Shown: positions 19,501-27,248, counted from the stretch's first letter. The stretch: 64,000 nucleotides of DNA from RAM1 sp041905405 (GCA_041905405.1 JAYRLC010000006.1:91500-155499); one strand, 5' to 3'. Numbers and translations are program-made. Notes: generated by a model from the sequence alone, not told the origin.

Positions 19501-19999
19501 TGCTGCAGCGGTGCTGGAGCGTGGCCAGTTCATCCTCGAGCAGTCTATGAGCATTAGCGGGGCGCGGTTCTACACGATGGCGCCGCTGGCGGTCATGATC
19601 GATGCGGCGCTGCATGTGGCGGCAGACCCTGTGCTGACGAGCGACCAGGCGCGTGGCATGGCCACCGCGCTGGTGGCGCGCTACGTGCGCCTGACCGAAG
19701 GCATCGGCATTTTCACCCCCCGCAACAGACTGTACAAAGGCATGGTCCTGGCGATGTCAGGCCAGACAGAGCAGGCGGTGCAGCAATGGCAACAGGGGCT
19801 TGCGAGCTGGCCGGAAGATGATCTGCGCTATGACCGGGCCCGACTTCACTGGATGTTGCACCTTCACACTCCAGGTGCCGAGGCAGCAGCGCACGCAAGC
19901 CAAGCGGAGCGTCATTTCATCTACTGCGGCGTCGCGGGCCCGCCTTATCCGCTGGTGCCCGCGCGCCGTATTGCTACAGACTCTGCCGAAGCAGAATGA
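16550..19999 (+). CDS. BTAD/STAND-type transcriptional regulator with TPR-like C-terminus, copy 2
   Basis: A 1149-residue paralogue of the preceding gene with the same domain order: winged helix (about 1-80, sharing ADMFWGDTGE), BTAD (about 95-235, sharing EPWNEEA), STAND ATPase, and a long TPR-like C-terminus. Walker A is GPAGIGKS at 302-309, almost the same position as in copy 1. The Walker B-like GLDGFEAC has its Asp at 384, followed by LLLVTSRMRL and DGSPLAIHFAAHSLRL. Identity with copy 1 is high in the first 600 residues and lower but clear to the end, so this is a tandem duplication of a whole gene. The ATG at 16550 is supported by GGAAGAG. The gap to copy 1 is 58 bp, so the two are probably co-transcribed. 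Ligand and regulon are unknown. Confidence 0.8.
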   Translation: MSAGLTLLVLGPLEIRSGGAPVSLPAKTQALLVYLAMTGRRARREALADMFWGDTGEDGARANLRLALTKLRQALPGVVDTDAESVALLHSAPLQVDALQLLRTVDTLLQQPAAALEAAVAVYRGPFLQDFGLRDCAGFEDWVAAERQRIDRRAVVLLRELAQGARRTGKTGNEIRYLGQWARIEPWNEEAQLPLIRLLAQTGSTAAALDSFEACRQALAEELAARPSVALALLAEQVRRGEVTAPASLPFAAAAAQPLAPAVTTPAGAAVEPAAPLYGREQDLNLVRERIARGDRLVTLLGPAGIGKSRLARALAQSLAPDYPDGQVNCSFDFLDSGIGEEASQDHFAATIGSALGLDLDLTAQPLNMLKAHLATRRIILGLDGFEACIKATPAVVEVLQAAPQCLLLVTSRMRLAVSHGWTHELKGLGADAGEGRGPAVDLLVDCAHRAGVTLDNQRDAQTLGRLARLLDGSPLAIHFAAHSLRLLQPEQLAQKLEKDAWPDSSLHLPGYRYSTLQDVMADTWDQLGPDLQHAWARCALFKGPFALEWAHDCAGAGDRQMTLMVEWSILTSESPGRLVMHAMARQYGLAQLDGMPQRVAYRRAFASAALERLVQQARQLVQEDASPALEALQSETATIAAAFDMMLEWATPEELYPPLAALRRLYQRMGWHRAASRLLDAVMQRHAQAPVEWRIIWHHMAGEVNRDLHGFHFNSEHFSTAASLAGIELPATRPYRGWLRGFRFLVHGALARPAATDVARQAQKALTHALLRLAEYRYVNGAAPSELFVALCAGWLTARRADAPESRILLLGKAVAFEWCRRHPRVSAALLRRIQNNLKYVDPVYEAYAVKSIAQTLLARGDWDDAAAYLRRSSASLGALGYGYDMQESLAQVNMMMMHRGDFRALTDSLWEAENEARRIEQPIILRWTLIFKLQLLLRTGRGMPGEGLDCMRAVHEIPSWRTRMEEIRLCANEALLMASQGDAAAVLERGQFILEQSMSISGARFYTMAPLAVMIDAALHVAADPVLTSDQARGMATALVARYVRLTEGIGIFTPRNRLYKGMVLAMSGQTEQAVQQWQQGLASWPEDDLRYDRARLHWMLHLHTPGAEAAAHASQAERHFIYCGVAGPPYPLVPARRIATDSAEAE

Positions 20000-20006
20000 G
20001 GCAGCT

Positions 20007-20165
20007 CTAGATCCGACCCATGAGCATCAGGATCAGGATCACCACCAGCACCAGGCCCAGGCCGCCGGTAGGCCCGTAGCCCCAGCTGCGGCTGTAGCCC
20101 CAGGTAGGCAGTGCACCGATCAGCAGCAGGATCAGCACGATGAGCAGGATGAATGAGATCGACAT
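20007..20165 (-). CDS. DUF3309 family small membrane protein
   Basis: A 52-residue protein, MSISFILLIVLILLLIGALP at the start, then TWGYSRSWGYGPTGG, then a second hydrophobic stretch ending LMGRI. Two membrane segments around a Trp/Tyr/Gly turn are the hallmark of DUF3309, a small family common in Burkholderiales and without known function. The start has a strong Shine-Dalgarno sequence (AAGGAGA read on the minus strand). It ends 7 bp after the convergent end of the second BTAD regulator and lies 134 bp downstream of sulP on the same strand, so it probably has its own promoter in that gap. Confidence 0.85.
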   Translation of the reverse strand: MSISFILLIVLILLLIGALPTWGYSRSWGYGPTGGLGLVLVVILILMLMGRI

Positions 20166-20299
20166 GGTTTTCTCCTTGGGAAAGTTGTGTCAGGGAGTTT
20201 TTCATCCTGCAAGCCCGCATCCCGACAGCCGCCGCCGCGCGCCGGCGTAGGGCCTTTCCTGCTTGCGTTGTGGGCGGGCGCCGCTGCGGGCGCGCCGTA

Positions 20300-22471
20300 T
20301 CAGGCTTCGCGCTGCAGCGCCGCAATGGTTGCGTTGGCCATGCGCACGCGCTCGGCCATGGTCCGCATGACGAAGGCATGGAACTGCATGGCCGTGGCAG
20401 GCGCCTGCTCGTGCAGGTCTTGCAGCGCATGGCGCGTCAGCGTCCAGACCGTGCACGGCGTCTCGGCGGTGACGGTGGCTGAACGCGCCGCGCTGGAGTA
20501 CAGCGCCATTTCCCCCACGATGTTGCCGCCCATCAGGCTGGCCAGCCTGCGGCCCTGGCCCTGTCCTGGCAGCGTGACGGCCATGCGGCCGCTTTCCACC
20601 AGGTACAGCGCGCCGTTGGACGGCTCGCCCTGGGTCATCAGCAGGTCGCCTTCGGCCAGCGTGCGCCGCTCAAGGCGCGGCATCAGCCGCTCGCAATGGA
20701 CGGCATCGCCCAGCTCCTGCAGCAGCCAGACGGCCAGCGGCACCTGCGCGCCCATGGGGTCCTGGCCGTGGCCGCGCAGCAGCGTTTCTTCGGCCGCATC
20801 CAGCGCCCGCTCCAGGGTGGCGTGGCCTGTGCCCAGCCCGCTGCCTGCCATGGCCTGGGCGGTTTCCTGGTTCATGCCGCAGGGCAGCACCACGACCCCG
20901 GCGGTCTGCGCGAGCTGGCCGATCTTGGCAAACGTCATGGCGGCGGACGAATCGGCTCCCGCCACGTGGGTGAAATCCAGCACCAGCGCGCGCCCGGTCG
21001 CGGATGCACTCGTATCAAGAAAGTCGCGCACGCGGTCCAGCACGCCGCTGGCCGTGCCGAAGAAGATCACGCCACGCAGCACCAGCACGCGGATGCTGCG
21101 GCCCTGCGCGGCCAGCAACTGCCGGTGTGCGGCCGGCCGCGCGACCGAGCTGTGCAGCTGCGTGCCGTCCAGGTCGTGCTGCACGACGCCGACGCGGCTG
21201 TAGTTGAAAGCAAAGTTCAGGCAACTGGCCAGCACCCCGGCCAGCACGGCCAGCGTGAAGCCGATGGTGGCGGTGATGCCCAGGATCGCCACGACCAGCG
21301 CCCAGTCGCCCAGCGACAGCCGGCGGCGCGACGCAACGACCCATTCGTGCAGGATCGCCACGCCCAGGTACAGCAGGAACGCCGCCGGCACCACCTTGGG
21401 TACCCAGCCCAGCAGCAGGCTGGCCGCGCCCAGCGCCAGGGCGCAGACGCCGGCGGCCAGCAGGCCTGCCGCCCGCGTGCGCGCGCCGCCGTCCAGCAGC
21501 ACCGCGCTGCGGCCGACTGACACAAGGCTCAGGTAGCCGCCCAGCGCCGCGGCGGCGAGGTTGAGCCAACCGTGGGTGCGCAGTTCGTGGTCCAGCGAAA
21601 TGTCGCGGCGCGACATGACTTCGAGCCCGGTGGCGCCCAGCAGTACCGTGATGACGGCGACCGCCGCAACGGCCAGCATGTCCAGCCACTGTTGACCCAG
21701 CCAGCGCCAGTCGGCGGCTGCGGCATCCAGCCGCCAGGGCGGCGCCCATTGCACGGGCGCAGATTCGAACAGCCAGCCTGCCGCGCGGGCGGTCGCGGCC
21801 GAATGGCCGGCAGCGGCCAGACCGGCCAGCACCAGCGCGGTGGCGCCCAGCAGCAATGTTGGCAGCAGCGCGGGGTGGCGGCGGCCCCGCAGCAGCCCAA
21901 AGCAGCATCCGCCCAGGGCCAGTGTGCACAGCAACCGGGGATCGGCCAGTGCGCCGGGCAATGCCGTGAAGAACGCCAGCCCGCCCGGCAGGTCGGCAGC
22001 CACGCGCAGGGCGCCCGTGGCGATCAGCCAGCCGGTGGACGCCAGAAAGCCGCCGATCACGGGGTAGGGGATGTAGCGCACCGCCTGGCCCAGCCGCGCC
22101 AGGCCCAGGGCCAGGAAAAGCGCCGCGCACAGCAACGTGGTCAACAACACCAGCAGCAGCACGCTGCCCGCGCCCGCCGGCCCCGTGCCGGACGACGCGG
22201 CGACCCCGGCCGCCATGGCCGCCAGAATGGACGTGGTGTTGCCGTCGGGTCCGGCGATGGCAAAGGGCAACTGGCTGCGCCATGCCAGCCAGAACGCGCC
22301 CAGTGTTGCGTTGACCAGGCACAGGCCCAGGCCGAGCGGAAGCAGCGGATGCAATGGCCCGGCGAACAACAGCGCCGCGTACGACAGCGCATAAGCCACG
22401 GCCACCAGTCCCGCCACCAGGCCCGCGGCGGCCTCACGCGGCCACGCGACAAGGGCGGCGGGGCTGTTCAT
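20300..22471 (-). CDS. SulP family anion transporter with STAS and cyclic-nucleotide-binding domains
   Basis: A 723-residue SLC26/SulP-type transporter. About the first 400 residues form many membrane segments (AIAGPDGNTTSILAAMAAG; YIPYPVIGGFLASTGWLI). A STAS domain follows (RVLVLRGVIFFGTASGVLDR; ALVLDFTHVAGADSSAAM). The last about 130 residues are a cyclic-nucleotide-binding fold (LMTQGEPSNGALYLVESGRM; GGNIVGEMALYSSAARSATV). In this family STAS and cNMP domains regulate transport of sulfate, bicarbonate or related anions; the substrate here cannot be read directly. The ATG at 22471 (MNSPAALVAWPREAAAG) is used because the residues before it in a longer reading come from the end of the upstream gene in another frame. 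It lies 19 bp downstream of the aminotransferase and near cysB, which makes sulfate a reasonable guess. Confidence 0.85.
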   Translation of the reverse strand: MNSPAALVAWPREAAAGLVAGLVAVAYALSYAALLFAGPLHPLLPLGLGLCLVNATLGAFWLAWRSQLPFAIAGPDGNTTSILAAMAAGVAASSGTGPAGAGSVLLLVLLTTLLCAALFLALGLARLGQAVRYIPYPVIGGFLASTGWLIATGALRVAADLPGGLAFFTALPGALADPRLLCTLALGGCCFGLLRGRRHPALLPTLLLGATALVLAGLAAAGHSAATARAAGWLFESAPVQWAPPWRLDAAAADWRWLGQQWLDMLAVAAVAVITVLLGATGLEVMSRRDISLDHELRTHGWLNLAAAALGGYLSLVSVGRSAVLLDGGARTRAAGLLAAGVCALALGAASLLLGWVPKVVPAAFLLYLGVAILHEWVVASRRRLSLGDWALVVAILGITATIGFTLAVLAGVLASCLNFAFNYSRVGVVQHDLDGTQLHSSVARPAAHRQLLAAQGRSIRVLVLRGVIFFGTASGVLDRVRDFLDTSASATGRALVLDFTHVAGADSSAAMTFAKIGQLAQTAGVVVLPCGMNQETAQAMAGSGLGTGHATLERALDAAEETLLRGHGQDPMGAQVPLAVWLLQELGDAVHCERLMPRLERRTLAEGDLLMTQGEPSNGALYLVESGRMAVTLPGQGQGRRLASLMGGNIVGEMALYSSAARSATVTAETPCTVWTLTRHALQDLHEQAPATAMQFHAFVMRTMAERVRMANATIAALQREA

Positions 22472-22490
22472 CCGGGGCCTGTCGGCAAGG

Positions 22491-23660
22491 TCAGAGTTTG
22501 GCCAGCCGCTGCAGTGCCGTGTGCAGCGTCTCGTCCTGCTTGGCGAAACAGAAGCGCACGACGCGCTGGTCGAAGCCGTCGCCATAGAACGCCGACAGCG
22601 GGATGGCAGCCACGCCGATCTCGGTGGTCAGCCATTGGCAGAACTGCGCCTCGGGCAGGTCGGACACGCCGGAGATGTCCACGCACTGGAAATAACTGCC
22701 CTGCGTGTTGAGGATTTTGAAGCGCGTCTTGCGCAGGCCTTCGCGGAACAGGTCGCGCTTGCGCTGGTAGAAGGCCGGCAACTCCAGGTGGGGTTTGGGG
22801 TCCGCCATGTAGCGGGCCAGCCCGTGCTGCACCGGCGTGTTGACCGTGAAGACGTTGAACTGGTGGACCTTGCGGAATTCGGCCGACAGCGTTGCGGGCG
22901 CCGCCACATACCCGACCTTCCAGCCGGTGACGTGGTAGGTCTTGCCGAAGCTGGATACGATGAACGCCCGCGCCGCCAGACCTGGAAAGCGTGCAGCGCT
23001 CTGGTGCTGTTCGCCGTCGAACACCATGTGTTCATAGACCTCGTCGCTGATCAGCAGCACATCGGTAGGGGCCAGCAGGTCCTGCAGCGCCAGCATTTCA
23101 TCGCGTGACCACACCGTGGCGCTGGGGTTGTGCGGGCTGTTGACGATGATGGCGCGGGTGCGCGGTGTGATGGCCGCGGCGATTTTGCCGAAGTCGGGCC
23201 GGAAGGTGCCCGGCGTGAGCGGCACGCGCACCACGGTGCCGCCGGCCAGCTCGATGTTGGGCACGTAGCTGTCGTAGCAGGGCTCCAGCACGATCACCTC
23301 GTCACCGGGCCGCACGACGGCCAGGATGGCCGTGATGATGGCCTGCGTGGCGCCTGCCGTGACGGTGATCTCGCTGCCGGCGTCGTACTTGTGTCCGTAC
23401 AGCGCTTCGATCTTGGCCGCGATGGCGTCGCGCAGCACGGGCACGCCCGTCATGGGCGGGTACTGGTTCAGGCCCCTGGCCATGGCATCCGTCACCGCAT
23501 CGACGAGCGCCGGGTCGCAGTTGAAGTCCGGAAACCCCTGGCCCAGGTTCACCGCGCCTTTTTCGGCGGCCAGCGCCGACATGACGGTGAAGATGGTGGT
23601 GCCGACGGCGGGCAGCTTGGTCTGGATGGGGGGCGTGCGTTCTGTCACTTGCATGTTCAT
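22491..23660 (-). CDS. PLP-dependent aminotransferase, methionine/kynurenine aminotransferase type
   Basis: A 389-residue fold-type I aminotransferase. The PLP lysine is K240 in SSFGKTYHVTGWKVGY. N178 in NSPHNPS and D206/Y209 in LISDEVYEH are the usual cofactor contacts. The sequence NLGQGFPDF...LNQYPPMTGVPVLRDAI is typical of the YbdL/KAT branch, whose members transaminate methionine and aromatic amino acids with 2-oxo acids. It lies 7 bp after cysB and 19 bp before sulP, all on the minus strand. This neighbourhood fits a role in sulfur amino acid metabolism, for example the last step of methionine salvage. That role is inference; annotators often name this family only by fold. Confidence 0.85.
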   Translation of the reverse strand: MNMQVTERTPPIQTKLPAVGTTIFTVMSALAAEKGAVNLGQGFPDFNCDPALVDAVTDAMARGLNQYPPMTGVPVLRDAIAAKIEALYGHKYDAGSEITVTAGATQAIITAILAVVRPGDEVIVLEPCYDSYVPNIELAGGTVVRVPLTPGTFRPDFGKIAAAITPRTRAIIVNSPHNPSATVWSRDEMLALQDLLAPTDVLLISDEVYEHMVFDGEQHQSAARFPGLAARAFIVSSFGKTYHVTGWKVGYVAAPATLSAEFRKVHQFNVFTVNTPVQHGLARYMADPKPHLELPAFYQRKRDLFREGLRKTRFKILNTQGSYFQCVDISGVSDLPEAQFCQWLTTEIGVAAIPLSAFYGDGFDQRVVRFCFAKQDETLHTALQRLAKL

Positions 23661-23667
23661 GGCGGGG

Positions 23668-24612
23668 TCAAAGTTCGTAGTCGTTCACGTGGCCGGTCAT
23701 TGCTTTGGCGATGAGGTTGCGATCAAGGCGGTCGGACAACAGCTCCGCGAACTTGAACACGAAGTTTCGCAGGTAGGCGCTGCGCTTGAACGCCACGCGG
23801 GCCACGTTCTGGCCGAACAGATGGCCCAGCGGCCGCACAACCAGATCGTTGTTGCTGCCATCGTCGCGCACGGCCATTTCAGCCACGATGCCAATGCCCA
23901 GGCCCAGGCGAACGTAGGTCTTGATCACGTCGGAGTCGATGGCCTCCAGCGCAATGCGCGGCTGCAGCTTCTTCTGGGCGAACGCGTTGTCAATGCGCGT
24001 GCGGCCCGTGAACGACGGGTGGTAGGTGATGATGGGCTCGGCCGAGAGATCGTCCAGCGAATAGCGTTCCTTGCGGGCCAGCGGATGGGTGGCCGGCACC
24101 ACCAGCACGTGCTGCCATTCGTAGCAGGGCAGGGTGACCAGATCGGGGTAGTCGGCCAGCGACTCGGTGGCGATGCCGATCTCGGCGACCTCGTCCAGCA
24201 CCATGCGGGCCACCTGGTCGGGCGAGCCCTGGTGCAGGCTCACGTTGACCTTGGGGTACGCCTCGCGCAGCTTGGCCACGGGCACCGGCAGCACGTAGCG
24301 CGCCTGTGTGTGGGTGGTGGCGATGGACAGCGTGCCGCTGTCCTGCGCGCTGAACTGTTCACCGATGCGCTTGAGGTTGCCGACCTCGCGCATGATGAGC
24401 TCGATGCTCTTCAGAACGTGCTGGCCGGGTTCAGTGATGCGCTTGAGCCGCTTGCCGTGGCGCGCGAAGATCTCCACGCCCAGTTCTTCTTCCAGCTCGA
24501 TGATCGCCTTGGACACACCGGGCTGCGACGTATGCAGGGCCTTGGCCGCCTCGGTCAGATTCAGGTTGCGGCGGGCGGCTTCCTGAACGAAACGGAATTG
24601 ATGCAGGTTCAT
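23668..24612 (-). CDS. cysB: CysB-family LysR-type transcriptional regulator
   Basis: A 314-residue LysR regulator of the CysB/Cbl branch. The N-terminal helix-turn-helix is MNLHQFRFVQEAARRNLNLT, followed by SQPGVSKAIIELEEELG. The effector domain contains the CysB-type signature ATTHTQARYVLPVPVAKLREAYP at about residue 100, where CysB binds sulfate or N-acetylserine. By family it activates genes for sulfate uptake and reduction and represses itself. A perfect 7-bp inverted repeat lies just upstream of its start (see that entry). Little Shine-Dalgarno sequence precedes the ATG. It sits between cbiX (43 bp upstream) and the aminotransferase (7 bp downstream) in a run of same-strand genes. Confidence 0.92.
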   Translation of the reverse strand: MNLHQFRFVQEAARRNLNLTEAAKALHTSQPGVSKAIIELEEELGVEIFARHGKRLKRITEPGQHVLKSIELIMREVGNLKRIGEQFSAQDSGTLSIATTHTQARYVLPVPVAKLREAYPKVNVSLHQGSPDQVARMVLDEVAEIGIATESLADYPDLVTLPCYEWQHVLVVPATHPLARKERYSLDDLSAEPIITYHPSFTGRTRIDNAFAQKKLQPRIALEAIDSDVIKTYVRLGLGIGIVAEMAVRDDGSNNDLVVRPLGHLFGQNVARVAFKRSAYLRNFVFKFAELLSDRLDRNLIAKAMTGHVNDYEL

Positions 24613-24615
24613 ATT

Positions 24616-24639
24616 GAATTTCTAATAAAACCGAAATTC
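24616..24639. promoter_or_regulatory. Inverted repeat upstream of cysB, possible operator
   Basis: GAATTTC at 24616-24622 and GAAATTC at 24633-24639 form perfect 7-bp arms around a 10-bp AT-rich spacer, ending 3 bp before the cysB start codon. Its position suits autoregulation by a LysR protein. No binding is shown by the sequence alone. Confidence 0.4.
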
Positions 24640-24655
24640 ATTATGCCGCATGCGT

Positions 24656-25030
24656 CTATTGATTGCCGGCGCCGGGTTCCAGGGCGATGTTTGCGAGCAG
24701 TTCGATCAGGCGGGGGTCTTCGCCAACGGCGTCCTGCAGCTCAAACCGGGTCCGCGCATACTGGTCGCGCAACTGCGCGGCCAGCGCCGGCAGGTCCTCA
24801 CGCGCATGGCGGCCGGTGCCCAGAAACAGCGGGACGATGCGCACGCGTGTCGCGCCCGCAGCCACCAGTTCAGCCGCCGCCTCCGGCAGGCTGGGCTGGC
24901 TGAGCTCCAGGTAGGCGCAGCGTACCGGCACATGGGGCGCCATGGCGCGCAGGCGGGTTGCCACGGCTTCCATGGGCCGGTGCCAGAGCGGGTCGCGCGA
25001 CCCATGCGCGAACAGGATGATGCAGAACAT
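24656..25030 (-). CDS. cbiX: CbiX/SirB-type sirohydrochlorin chelatase
   Basis: A short, 124-residue single-domain chelatase of the CbiX/SirB family, which inserts iron or cobalt into sirohydrochlorin. Both metal-site histidines are present: H9 in LFAHGSRDPLW and H75 in FLGTGRHAREDLP. In assimilatory sulfate reduction the iron product, siroheme, is the cofactor of sulfite reductase, which fits the cysB gene just downstream. The ATG at 25030 is chosen because it starts MFCIILFAHGSRD as in relatives. It overlaps the lptG stop by one base (TGATG), so it is probably translated from the lptFG mRNA. Whether iron or cobalt is used cannot be told. Confidence 0.85.
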   Translation of the reverse strand: MFCIILFAHGSRDPLWHRPMEAVATRLRAMAPHVPVRCAYLELSQPSLPEAAAELVAAGATRVRIVPLFLGTGRHAREDLPALAAQLRDQYARTRFELQDAVGEDPRLIELLANIALEPGAGNQ

Positions 25031-26136
25031 CAGCGCCTGAGCACCAGCCAGCCGAAAGCCGCCAGCGACACCACCGAATAGATCAGGCCCGGCGCGGCCG
25101 CCGTCAGCCAGGGCCACCAGTTCTGCAGGTTGCCGATGTAGCCGAACACGTTGTTCAGCAGGAAGAAGCTGATGCCCACCAGCACGCCGCCGAACACATA
25201 GGTGGTGATGCTGCCGCTGCGGAAATGCAGGTACGCAAAGGGCAGCGCCAGCGCCACCATCACCAGGCAGCTCAGGGGATAAAACACCTTGCGCCAGAAC
25301 TCGATCTCGTAGCGCTGCGAGGTCTGGCCGTTGGCGTCCAGGTGCTGGATGTACTGAAACAGGTCGATCGTGCCCATGCGGTCGGGCTTGAGCAGGGCGA
25401 CCGACACCATTTCGGGGCTGATGGCCGTGGGCCAGCGGAAGCTTGCGATGCGTCGGCGCTCGACCTTCATGCCGTCGGTGCCGCGCGCGGTGAACTCACT
25501 GCGTTCAACGTCCTGCAGGGTCCAGGAATCGTCGCCGTTGAAAACCGCGGTGGCCGCCTGGGTCTGCGACACCAGCGCGCCGCGCGCGTCGAATTCAAAG
25601 ACCCGTACGCCGCGCATGCTGCCGTCCGGCGCCAGCGCGCTCACGTTGACGGTATAGGCGTTGTAGACCTGCCGCTCCTTGATCCAGGCGCCCGTCTGGC
25701 CGATGGTGAGCGTGCCCTGGTAGCGGCTTTTGAGCAACTGCGCGGTGCGGTCGGCCACCGGCGCCAGGTAGTCGCCCGTGGCAAAGGTCAGCAGCACGAA
25801 CAGGCCGCCCAGGCTCATCAGCATGCGCAGCGCCCGCCACGGCCCCAGGCCGCTGGTGCGCAGGATGGTGTATTCGGAGCTTTGTGCCAGCCGCGCCATG
25901 ACGAAGATCGTGCCGATCAGCACCGCGATGGGCATCAGCTCGTAGAGGTGGCTGGGCACGAGCAGCGCCACATAGGCCAGGGCATGCGTCACCTGGTAGC
26001 CCGTGGCGCCGTTCTTGCCCACATTGGGCAGTTCGTCGACAAAGTCGAAAAAGAAAAACAGCGCCAGGAACCCCAGCGTGACGAACAGCACCGCGGCCAG
26101 CACCTCGGTGTAGACGAGCCTGCGCAGCGTTTTCAT
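25030..26136 (-). CDS. lptG: LPS export system permease LptG
   Basis: Inner-membrane permease of the LptB2FG transporter, which extracts lipopolysaccharide for transfer over the LptC-LptA bridge. It has 368 residues with membrane segments at both ends (starting MKTLRRLVYTEVLAAVLFVT and ending about 110 residues after WRKVFYPLSCLVMVALALPF) and a central periplasmic beta-jellyroll. The ATG at 26136 overlaps the lptF stop by 4 bp (ATGA), which fixes the start. A longer reading adds 28 residues from lptF in another frame. Order lptF-lptG and divergence from pepA are the standard arrangement in proteobacteria. Confidence 0.95.
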   Translation of the reverse strand: MKTLRRLVYTEVLAAVLFVTLGFLALFFFFDFVDELPNVGKNGATGYQVTHALAYVALLVPSHLYELMPIAVLIGTIFVMARLAQSSEYTILRTSGLGPWRALRMLMSLGGLFVLLTFATGDYLAPVADRTAQLLKSRYQGTLTIGQTGAWIKERQVYNAYTVNVSALAPDGSMRGVRVFEFDARGALVSQTQAATAVFNGDDSWTLQDVERSEFTARGTDGMKVERRRIASFRWPTAISPEMVSVALLKPDRMGTIDLFQYIQHLDANGQTSQRYEIEFWRKVFYPLSCLVMVALALPFAYLHFRSGSITTYVFGGVLVGISFFLLNNVFGYIGNLQNWWPWLTAAAPGLIYSVVSLAAFGWLVLRR

Positions 26137-27248
26137 GAGGCAGCCTTCACGTCTGTCACCGGCGCCTTGCGGCGCAGCATGGCGCGCCAGGTCCAGTTGT
26201 TGTGCTGCTTGGCCAGCCACAGCAGGCCCAGCGCCAGCGCCGCGCCGTGCAGCCCCAGCAGAAAGCCGGACAGTGTGGCGCGGCCCGAACCGATCCAGCT
26301 TTGGCCCAGGTTCAGCAGGTTGTAGTACACGACGAAGGCGAACAGCGCGAACACCAGGTTGCCGCTACGCCCGGCGCGTGGGTTGACGCTGGACACGGTG
26401 ATGGCGATGACGACGAAATTGATCGCGGCCAGCGCGAGGCCGATGCGCCAGGCCAGCTCGCCCTGATTCACACGCGTGGGCTCCATCAGCAGGGCCAGGG
26501 TGGAGCGGGCCTTGGCGGGCGCATCGCTGCTGTTGGCCAGATCGCCGCCGCTCACGCGGTTGCCGTACTCTTCGAACTCGCTGATTTTCAGCTCGGCCCC
26601 GTTGTCGCTCGATTCCAGGCGCTGGCCGTTGGACAGCAGCAGGAACTGGCTGCCGTTGATGAACTCCACACGCCCGCTGCGTGCCGAGGTCACGGTCTCA
26701 CGGCCCCGTTCGTGGGTGGAAATGAAGATGTTGCGGCCGGACCGGTTGTCCGGCGTGTCCTTGTCCAGAAAGAAAACGCGGTTGCCGCTGGCCGACTCCT
26801 GGAACTGCCCGGGTGTCACGCGCTCCAGGTCGCCGCGTTTGCCGTACCGGTCGCGCAGGTCCTGGGTCTGCTGGTTGGCCCACGGCCACACGCCCAGCGC
26901 CAGCACCACGATCACCAGCAGCACGGGCCAGGCGAAGCGGAACAACGGCCCGACGAAGGCCATCAGGCCGCGGCCGCTGGCGAACCAGATGACCATCTCG
27001 CTGTCACGGTACATGCGCGACAGTGTGCCCACGATGGCAATGAACAGGCACAGGGTGAGGATGGGCGGCAGATAGCCCAGCACGGTGTAGCCCATGACCA
27101 TCATGACCTCGGACGGGTTGACGCTGCCGCGCGTGGCCTGGCTCAGCGTGCGGATCAGCGTCATGGTCATCACGATGGTGACCAGCACCACCAGCGTCGC
27201 GCCGAAACTGCGGGCCAGCTCCTTGCGCAAAGAGGAATGGAATAACAT
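26133..27248 (-). CDS. lptF: LPS export system permease LptF
   Basis: Partner permease of LptG, 371 residues. It begins MLFHSSLRKELARSFGATLV, with four N-terminal and C-terminal membrane segments and a central periplasmic domain (GQFQESASGNRVFFLDKDT) of the YjgP/YjgQ type. The start at 27248 lies 51 bp from the divergent pepA start. The frame stays open for 688 further codons antisense to pepA, which is a GC-driven shadow and not part of the protein. It is first in a minus-strand run that continues through lptG, cbiX, cysB, the aminotransferase and sulP with gaps of at most 43 bp. Confidence 0.95.
   Translation of the reverse strand: MLFHSSLRKELARSFGATLVVLVTIVMTMTLIRTLSQATRGSVNPSEVMMVMGYTVLGYLPPILTLCLFIAIVGTLSRMYRDSEMVIWFASGRGLMAFVGPLFRFAWPVLLVIVVLALGVWPWANQQTQDLRDRYGKRGDLERVTPGQFQESASGNRVFFLDKDTPDNRSGRNIFISTHERGRETVTSARSGRVEFINGSQFLLLSNGQRLESSDNGAELKISEFEEYGNRVSGGDLANSSDAPAKARSTLALLMEPTRVNQGELAWRIGLALAAINFVVIAITVSSVNPRAGRSGNLVFALFAFVVYYNLLNLGQSWIGSGRATLSGFLLGLHGAALALGLLWLAKQHNNWTWRAMLRRKAPVTDVKAAS

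Noticed and set aside
13066..19999. Possible NB-ARC/STAND anti-phage defence system
   Set aside because: The N-termini are clear DNA-binding and BTAD domains, not nuclease or pore effectors, and no defence genes flank them. A transcriptional role is the simpler reading.
21572..22711. 379-codon plus-strand open frame across sulP
   Set aside because: It is a Gln/Arg/Gly-rich shadow of the SulP transporter with no domain.
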